Assembly: GCA_031216915.1 (NCBI GenBank)
Contig: CM062292.1
Location: 74,506,956-74,570,955, forward strand
DNA: 64,000 bases
Direction of reading: 5' to 3'
Source: Pictodentalium vernedei
Taxonomy: Eukaryota > Mollusca > Scaphopoda > Dentaliida > Dentaliidae
The notes beneath the pieces are model-generated. The model was not told where the DNA came from and searched no databases. It saw nothing but the letters and a program-made list of their open reading frames with translations. Made by a program: the position numbers and the translations under genes. The stretch's first letter is position 1, and each line of letters opens with the position of its first letter. This document shows positions 57,346-64,000 of the stretch, in pieces.

Positions 57346-60299
57346 CATGGATTGCTGAAAAGTTGCCGTCGAAGAGAAGCTTCTCCGAGAACGAAGCGAC
57401 TCAGAGAGTTTTTCACCTTACTATCCACGCGCGTGGATGTAGCTAGGGCTGCGTCATGTCTAACCAACTCCAATCAGCCACTGAAGGGCGGAGTTATACG
57501 TGAACAAACTACTGCCCTCAAAAGAAATCACATTGAGGATAATATCCCATAATTCTTTCTCTTGAAGACGTAATGATAACGCCTCAGTAAGGTGGATTAC
57601 GTATGATAAAGCGTCTAAGTTAAGTCTATTAGACATCATTGTCGTTTCCAACATTGTGGTTGGAAAAGACATAGACGGCGAAAAAGAATATTTCCAGTCT
57701 TTAACCACGCCGTCTAGACGCCTATGAACTCTCGGTATGCCCTGTTCTGCCAAAATAAATTATTCGTATAAATGATAAACGGCAGAAATGAGCATTGCGG
57801 ACAAGAAACTAAACTATCATGCTTGGTAGCAGGCTTATATGTATATATAGCGTCGATAAATAATACACATGTTTTAATGACATTATTGGACTGTGTCGGT
57901 AAGTCAGGGACAATGTCCCTGAACCGATCCAAAATTCCGTGTCCAATGACGCTATAAGTCTCTTATCCAACATCGCAGCAATGTAGTCCGAAATAACAAT
58001 CACTGGAAGATAATGCCGGAAGATATGAATGGCAGCTTCCGATGCTACGAAAGGGAAAACTCGAAATCTTTCGAATCCCTTTCGCCATCCTGTCGGACCC
58101 TATAAAGCGTTCGGTCATCCGTACCTGATGTAACCGCGGACCGCACCGACCCAGCGCCGTCAGATAATTCCTGATTCGACTAAGAAACTGTCGATTGCTG
58201 GTATGCTGCGAAAAAACTGTGCTAACTCGGATAGCACGTCCGTCACTGAGGCCTGTGGAGAAGCGGTCCTACGATGCATTGCCGCTGGAAGCTCCGTGAC
58301 CATGCATACTACTAATATGCGAGCGAACGGAGTGTATAGGCCTCGTGTCCCTTGGCTACCGGATGGCGTGACCTGTTCGCCGTGGAATCACTGAATGACG
58401 AAACTGATCGGATACTCGAGGTCACGTAGCCAATGTGCGCTCGTGTGCACTGCTGTGAGGATGAGGAAGCATTATTGACAGTCTCTCGGACTGTCAATAT
58501 AACGGAGCGTCCCGAGCGACGGACATATGCTCCGAATGTAAAATTTCTGAACCACAACATGCGGTCCCCTATGTTGTTGGACGAGAGAGGTACCTCTCTC
58601 GCTCACAGCCCGGACGGACCTGGACAAGCCAGGAACCGGACTAACAGGCTTCCTCCGATCTGTCCTCAATCCGCCGTCACTGGGTGAGTAATAAAGTAAT
58701 TATAGTGCTCGCATCACCCAACTCTCCTTCCTAGACCGCAACTGACGAACCCGGCAGCCGAACCATTCGATGAATGTACGCTACACCAGGTGAGCTAGCG
58801 AATGTCACTCCGTCAATCCTACAAGGGACCTCTTAGGCGATAGACATATTCCATGAGCACTTATTGCCGCTAGCTCTTCATTAACTATGACAACAGAGGC
58901 ACACTTTTGAAAGACATCTCCGTAACTTTGCGAACAAGAAACCAGAAATGCTTGGTAATAGCAAGCATATAAAATAAATATATAGCGTCGTTCAATAATT
59001 CGAAAGTTTGTGTGACATTATTGGACTATGTCGGAACTGAGGGACGAAGTCCCTGAACCGAACCAAAAAATTTCTAAGTCCACTGACGCTATCAGTTTCT
59101 TATCCGGCATCGCAGCATTCTGGTCCGACGAAAGAACCTGTAGAAGATCAAGTCAGATGACATACACAACAGCATATGTTGTTCCGAAAGGGAAAGCTCG
59201 AAATCCTCCGAATCCCTTTCGGTATCCCGTCGGACCGGATGAAATTTTCGGACGTCCGTACCCGCTTCCGCGGAGCGTCCCGACCCAGCATCGTCGGATA
59301 AAACATATGCGACAGATTCAGTTGATGCTGGGATGCTGCGATAAGCTGTGCTATTTAGGATAGCACGTCTGTCCCCGAGGCCTGTACAGTAGCGGTCTTA
59401 CGATACATTGCCGCCGGAAGCTCCGTGTACGTTGACTCCCGTACACTTTCCTATGCGAATGTCCGGAGTCTGCAGGCCTCGTGTCCCTGGCTACCGGATG
59501 GTGTGACCTGGTCACCGATGATTCTCCGACTGGTGAAGCTGACTGGATATCCAAGGTCACGTAACCAAGAGCGGTCTTGTGCGCTACCATGAGAATGAGG
59601 AAGCCTTATTGACAGTCTCTCCGGACTGACTATATGTCGGAGCGTCCCGAGCGACGGACGTATGCTCCGAATGCGAAACATTTTGTACCACAACATCTGG
59701 GGCCAGATGTTGTTGTACGAGAGAGGGGCCTCTCTCGCTCGCCGTCCGGATGGACCAGAACGAGCTATGAACTGGACTAAAAGGCTTCCTCCATTCTCCC
59801 TCTAATCCGCCGTCACTGGGTGTGCATTTGGTTGATTGATAGTGCTCGCATCACCCCAAAACTTCTTCTAGACCGCAACGGACGAACCCGGCTGCCGAAC
59901 CATTCGATGAATGGACGCTACACCGGGCGAGCTAGCGGACGTCAAAGGCCGTCGAACCTACTAGGGTCCTCTTAGGCAATTGGCGTATTTACATGAGCAC
60001 TTTTCCGCTAGCCCTTCATTAATTGTGACGACGGAGGCATACTGTTGGAAGACATCACAGATACATCACCCTAATCTTGATCGTCTGAAATAGAAATTGA
60101 TAAAGTAGAGTGACCCTGCGGGGAAAGGACCGAAATGTCCAATTCCCCACTAACATACCGTGACATACGCTTCCCATGTTGTCATCGAAATCATCAGATA
60201 CAGAACAGGAGTTAATGCGAGTACACTGACCACATATAGAATGATTATAAAAGTCAGAGGAAGACTTCCTCTTATTACAATTGATCAAAATCCTTTCAA
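57346..60299 (-). pseudogene. Decayed, duplicated gag of DIRS D
   Basis: Two copies of the gag middle segment (landmarks 57845 and 58979, 1134-bp offset), start TTG at 60297-60299, and TGA at codon 5. CysxxCys remnants of the zinc-binding motif are frameshifted. No continuous ORF. Confidence 0.75.
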
Positions 60300-61188
60300 T
60301 GTGAAAAGAAAACAAAGTCCTAGTACTCGCACCAACCCCTGACAATCAAAATACATAATAATAATATGATCCATTAACATAGAAAAAATAATTGAAATCA
60401 AATTATTTTGAAAAAATATTTTTTCAGAACAGCCCAAGTTTCTGAAAAGTAACGTTGAGCCCCAATGGATCCCAAGCCTAAGTGTGGACAAAAATTTTAA
60501 ACATATTCTAAACAATTTATGCAACACTTACGAACAATAATAATGTATCTAGTTATGATTAAATTAACATCAAGATATTATTTTCAAGAAATCCCCCCCT
60601 CACACAGAGGGCTGTTGTAAATGTAAACAATGAGTGTAAAAACACTAAAATAAGACTCCAGGCACCCAGGCCCGAAATCAGTTACCAAAAATACACTATC
60701 TGATGCAAAACAGAGACTTCCAGGGAAGAAACTGCAGAACATCAGATGGTAGATGCAGAACACAACGCCTAACCACCCGTAGGTGAAGACGTAAACATGG
60801 GGAAAAGAACAGAATTCATTCTGTTATTCAGCTAAAACTCCCAAGAAATTTTAGTAATAATAATTACAGAAGCTATGCCAAAAGCATGGGAGAATAGCAA
60901 GAGAGGACTTAAAGGAAAGGGAGAGAGGAAAACACTGAATAATCAGTGTAACTAAATAACAAGAATGACAACAAAATGGCTGCTGCCTCGAAAATAGGTA
61001 ACTTAACATAATTTCATTAAAAAATTTTAAGTTACAGCCCTGATAATATTCTGTCACACATTTTTCCTCTCCTCCTTCTCTATCCTCCTTAGAATCACCA
61101 TTTCACTAAAATTTATGTGTCTGGCATTTAAACTGAGATTTACAAGCACAAAGATCAGTCAGATGTTAACTGATGAAGGGCCAAACTT

Positions 61189-61389
61189 AGAATTATTAAT
61201 GGCTCCAATTTCGGAACGTCCTTGACACTGCGCATGCGCAGTAGAGGTGAAGTGTGGAGGGCCATTCAGGACATGTTTTCTTTGGTTTTAGATGCAAATT
61301 TTGGGGATTGGGGGGCAAAATTTGTGTTTGGCCCTATATTTTAAGAGTTAGCACCAGCTATGTCTGGGTCATTGGTACAGTATAAAAAT
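61189..61389. repeat. Right inverted terminal repeat of DIRS D
   Basis: ACTGCGCATGCGCAGT at 61227-61242, GCTATGTCTGGG, terminal TATAAAAAT. The next base starts the pearl/HINE sequence ATAGAAATTTTGGGC. Confidence 0.88.
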
Positions 61390-61778
61390 ATAGAAATTTT
61401 GGGCGGGGCAAAAATTCTTGCCCCTCCCATAACAATGGCAAATATAGCCCCTCGAACTTCTCTTGAACAAATTTGAATCTACACCTCAAAAGGAAGCTAC
61501 ACACCAAATATCAAGCCTCTGCCACTGTTGGTTCATGAGAAGATATTTTAAGATTTAGGCACACTTTTTGGGCGTGGCACTACCGAGGGGCAGGGCAACT
61601 TGATTTGAACAAACTTGAATGGACATATGATAGGGAACATGCACACCCGATGTGGTTCATTTTGGTCAAGTAGTTTGTGAGAAGAAGTCGATAATGTAAA
61701 GTTAATGCCGGACAAGGACGGACGACAACCAAAAAGTGATTAGTAAAGCTCCCCTTGATCTTTGCTCAGGTGAGCTAA
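61390..61778 (+). mobile_element. Pearl/HINE element, right part
   Basis: Continues 53098-54449: ATAGAAATTTTGGGCGGGGC, CACACCAAATATCAAG, GATAATGTAAAGTTAATGCC, a short GGAC-rich tract, and the 3' end TTTGCTCAGGTGAGCTAA. Matches the right end of 33299-38402. Confidence 0.8.
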
Positions 61779-62109
61779 AAACTATAAAGCAAATACTAAC
61801 CATAGAACCATACACAGGATTAAAGTCTCGGACACGACTTTTCTGGACTGGTATTATTCTGCTTTGAGATATCTCTGGTCTGGAAATAAAATCAGTGATG
61901 TGACTGTTTATCAGAAAAATAACATTGAATATGTTTATACAGTGGAAACATGCTAATTGAATAGTTACTTTACTGGCAAAAAAGATTCACTATAAAGCAG
62001 TCTTGAGTACTCAATTAACAGGACTTTTGTCATTTTCCTGTGTTCTGGGGCAAAGCTGCTCATTTACATAGATTTACATGCATAAAAATCAGATTCAGCA
62101 GATAAACAT
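61779..62109. mobile_element. Single end of the CAGTGGAA MITE family plus non-coding DNA
   Basis: Near 61937 TACAGTGGAAACATGCTAAT-TGAATAG matches the left end of the MITEs at 8676 and 9303, followed by CAATTAACAGGA. No right end is seen. Nothing else recognised. Confidence 0.5.
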
Positions 62110-62358
62110 TTAACCCTTTACCTAACAAATCACCCGCATCTGCCAGCGTAATACGCAAATTGTGTAGTTGAAAAAATGTAATTTTTCAAAATATTTCAAC
62201 AAAACCATATCATGTGACCCCTCATTGGAACGTGCTCGTTGAGCTCGTTCCAATGAGGGGTCACATGATATGGTTTTGTTGAAATTTTGTGAAACATTTA
62301 TAAAAATTATATTTAAAATAATAAATTTTGATATCGTCTGCATTGGGTAAAGGGTTAA
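62110..62358. mobile_element. TTAA MITE (TTAACCCTTTACC type)
   Basis: TTAACCCTTTACCTAACAAA to TTGGGTAAAGGGTTAA. Palindromic with core CATTGGAACGTGCTCGTTGA / GAGCTCGTTCCAATG. Inverted orientation relative to 20941 and 40497, as judged from the asymmetric GCATATTACG-type block. Confidence 0.75.
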
Positions 62359-62442
62359 AGAAGAATAATGATCAAGTTAAACTGAGAGTAACAATAGAAG
62401 ATTGCTGCTGGATTTTTTCACTCAGCTGATTATTCTGTTGTT

Positions 62443-62834
62443 AGGCTCCACAAAGTAGATCTTCTGTTTCTCAGGCCATTTTTTGTCAAATTAAATGTGG
62501 GTGGGTTTTTTATTTTATTTTTTAGTTTTGTAATTATTTCTTTGCCATCAAAAGTTCATGTTCTTGTTTTATGTTTTAGGCCTCATAATCTATGGGTGGT
62601 GGTGTATTTTGTCTCTTGATGCCCAAGAAGGCTTTGTAATGCTAAAGCATTGCAAAGCCCTGTTGCACTCAAGGGACAAATTTTTCAATTTTATTAACTT
62701 GGGTAAAATATCAGACATAAACCATTTATTTTCTATTTTTTCAAGTTTGCATTTGTTTAAAAAAAAGAGCATGTGACAGTCAAAAGGACCAATGCGGGAG
62801 GGTCTGAGAAACAGATTTTTAACTTTTTTAGGTC
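62443..62834 (+). mobile_element. AGGCC-ended palindromic MITE, full copy
   Basis: AGGCTCCACAAAGTAG and TTCTGTTTCTCAGGCC at the left; GTCTGAGAAACAGATTTT and TTTAGGTC at the right. Central hairpin GGCTTTGTAATGCT / AGCATTGCAAAGCC. Same family as 26551 and 40759. Confidence 0.68.
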
Positions 62835-62851
62835 TCTTTTTTGACACACTC

Positions 62852-62903
62852 CTGGAAGTTACTCTCACACACTGCTGAAGATGGCTCTGAGAGCAACTTC
62901 CAG
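62852..62903. repeat. Stem-loop, 16-bp arms
   Basis: CTGGAAGTTACTCTCA is inverted at 62888-62903 with one mismatch. Followed by GATTCGCGTGAATC-type inverted bits up to 63070. No function assigned. Confidence 0.5.
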
Positions 62904-63149
62904 CAGTATCTCACATTATTGCATTTGATCTGCAAAAGGTTTTCAAAGACAGGGATTATATTTCGATGCAAATCCGAGAATCGATTCACGCAAAGATTCG
63001 CGTAACAAAAGCACTGAGAATCCATGCAGATTCTGGCTGCATCTCTGCTAGGATTCGCGTGAATCAATTTACAACTTAAAAGTGACCTTCACCTAACATA
63101 GCGGCAAAAATTATCCATTACAAGGCTAACAGGATCTGAAATACCCTGA

Positions 63150-63328
63150 CACTTTGTCAATATGATTGTACAAATATGGCTGTCATTGGAACCAGCCCAC
63201 TGAGCTGATTCCAATGACAACCATATTTGGAAGGTTTCATTGGTAAATATTTTTTATTTTTCCCCCCAAAATTATCTAATTCAGTTTATGTTTTAAAAAT
63301 TACAAAGCTGTGTTGGATAAAGGGTTAA
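63150..63328. mobile_element. Decayed TTAA MITE with GAGCT-type hairpin
   Basis: TGTCATTGGAACCAGC / GCTGATTCCAATGACA forms the core near 63181-63220. The right end GGATAAAGGGTTAA (63315-63328) is of the TTAACCC family. The left TTAACCC end is not evident. Confidence 0.5.
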
Positions 63329-63654
63329 TGTGTGTTATCAGTATACAACAGGGGTACAACCATGGTGGCCCCATGGAATCCAGGGACACTCATAGTAGGT
63401 ACTGATTCTCACAACCATTTTCGTGATTCTCCCAAATTTAGATGAAATATAAGCCCTGAAAGATATTGTTCAGTATTAAAAATATAATGTATTAAAAAGT
63501 GAAGTTTTAAAATTAAGAATCCCACATAAAAAGAATATTAGATTCACCTGTATGGCATTTGGGATAACATCAAATTTTATTTGTTTAATGATAAAAGTGA
63601 GAACAGTACAGTGAACCCTGTTATTTGAATAGCATATTCTATTCACTGAGAAAA
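63329..63654. other. No gene; single CAGTG-type MITE end near 63606
   Basis: AT-rich. TACAGTGAACCCTGTTATTT-GAATAG resembles the left end of the 8676 family but no partner end follows. Confidence 0.4.
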
Positions 63655-63960
63655 CTATTTATTTATTTATTGGTGTTTAAGGTCACATATTTCTGCACAA
63701 CGGCTAACCATGACCATGGCAGTTTTACAGGTAGAGGAAGCCGGAGTACCCAGAGAGAACCACCGAGCAACTGTCAGCTCCCCAACATACCAACTCCACA
63801 TAAGCAGGGTTAGCATTGGTTGAAGACAGGTGCACCATCGACGTGCAGTACGCCTTAGTATACAATGTCACCGTGCCCCCACATGGGCAATGGGGACTCC
63901 CCTGAACTATTTTGAATGTCTTACCTGGAGGTTGGTTTCTTTGTTCTATCGACGGAAGGG
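63655..63960 (+). mobile_element. Mollusc-style dispersed repeat (SINE-like)
   Basis: ATTTATTTATTGGTGTTTAA at the start, then GAAGCCGGAGTACCCAGAGA, AACCACCGAG, CTCCCCAACATACCAACTCC and GTTAGCATTGGTTGAA. The combination TTTATTGGTGTTTAA plus GGAGTACCC is typical of a repeat frequent in molluscan genomes (established knowledge). A diverged copy is at 23468-23760. No ORF. Confidence 0.55.
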
Positions 63961-64000
63961 ATTTTGGGAGTGGTAGGTAATTGCTCATCATCAAGTTTGG

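Larger units (their letters stand above)
54450..61389 (-). mobile_element. DIRS element D, complete-ended, non-autonomous subfamily
   Basis: A 6940-bp element from GTTAAAAAAATTATAG to TATAAAAAT, with both terminal repeats and an ICR. The order and lesions match A and B: RT deleted at the same junction (57341-57350), gag start TTG (CAA at 60297-60299), TGA at codon 5, YR frameshift after HEVR near 55598, and gag middle duplicated (landmarks 57845 and 58979). It is visibly more diverged from A/B than they are from each other and lacks their third short gag copy. Inserted in a pearl/HINE element whose sequence resumes at 61390 without target duplication. Confidence 0.92.

Overview
This is a non-genic, transposon-packed stretch of an AT-rich animal genome. 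I found no convincing host protein gene, rRNA or tRNA. The repeat types suggest a marine lophotrochozoan, most likely a bivalve-like mollusc: DIRS retrotransposons, pearl/HINE-type elements with a ~167-bp tandem core and an ACGG-rich tract, a mollusc-style dispersed repeat, and many palindromic MITEs. That organism call is inference from repeat style, not from a host gene.

DIRS elements dominate, all transcribed from the minus strand. A (1-5219, cut by the window start), B (11312-18287) and D (54450-61389) form one subfamily. C (27141-39252) is the best coding copy, with gag, RT/RNase H and tyrosine recombinase (YR). A C-type right end survives at 5220-5616. A chimera (42255-52938) joins a more distant family F (3' half) to a C-type copy E (5' half). 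Intact ends show inverted terminal repeats and, just inside the 3' end, an internal complementary region (ICR) that reads as the two termini joined head to tail, the DIRS hallmark.

The main discovery is that A, B and D share a ~1.3-kb RT deletion, loss of the gag ATG, a stop at gag codon 5, and a ~1.05-1.13-kb gag duplication. B and D also share a YR frameshift next to the catalytic HxxR; the matching part of A lies outside the window. Yet the copies sit at different loci with clean ends. They look like a non-autonomous DIRS family moved in trans, probably by proteins of C-like copies. Three insertions can be compared with an uninterrupted copy of their target, and each gives GAAA^AT without target duplication.

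Layout: 1-5616 nested DIRS; 5617-11311 MITEs and hairpins; 11312-18287 DIRS B; 18288-27140 MITEs, a decayed LINE, a 335-bp tandem array and other palindromes; 27141-39252 DIRS C carrying a 5.1-kb pearl/HINE insertion; 39253-42254 MITEs and a pearl/HINE fragment; 42255-52938 DIRS chimera F/E; 53098-61778 a pearl/HINE element split by DIRS D; 61779-64000 MITEs and a dispersed repeat. Pearl/HINE and DIRS are nested in each other in both directions.
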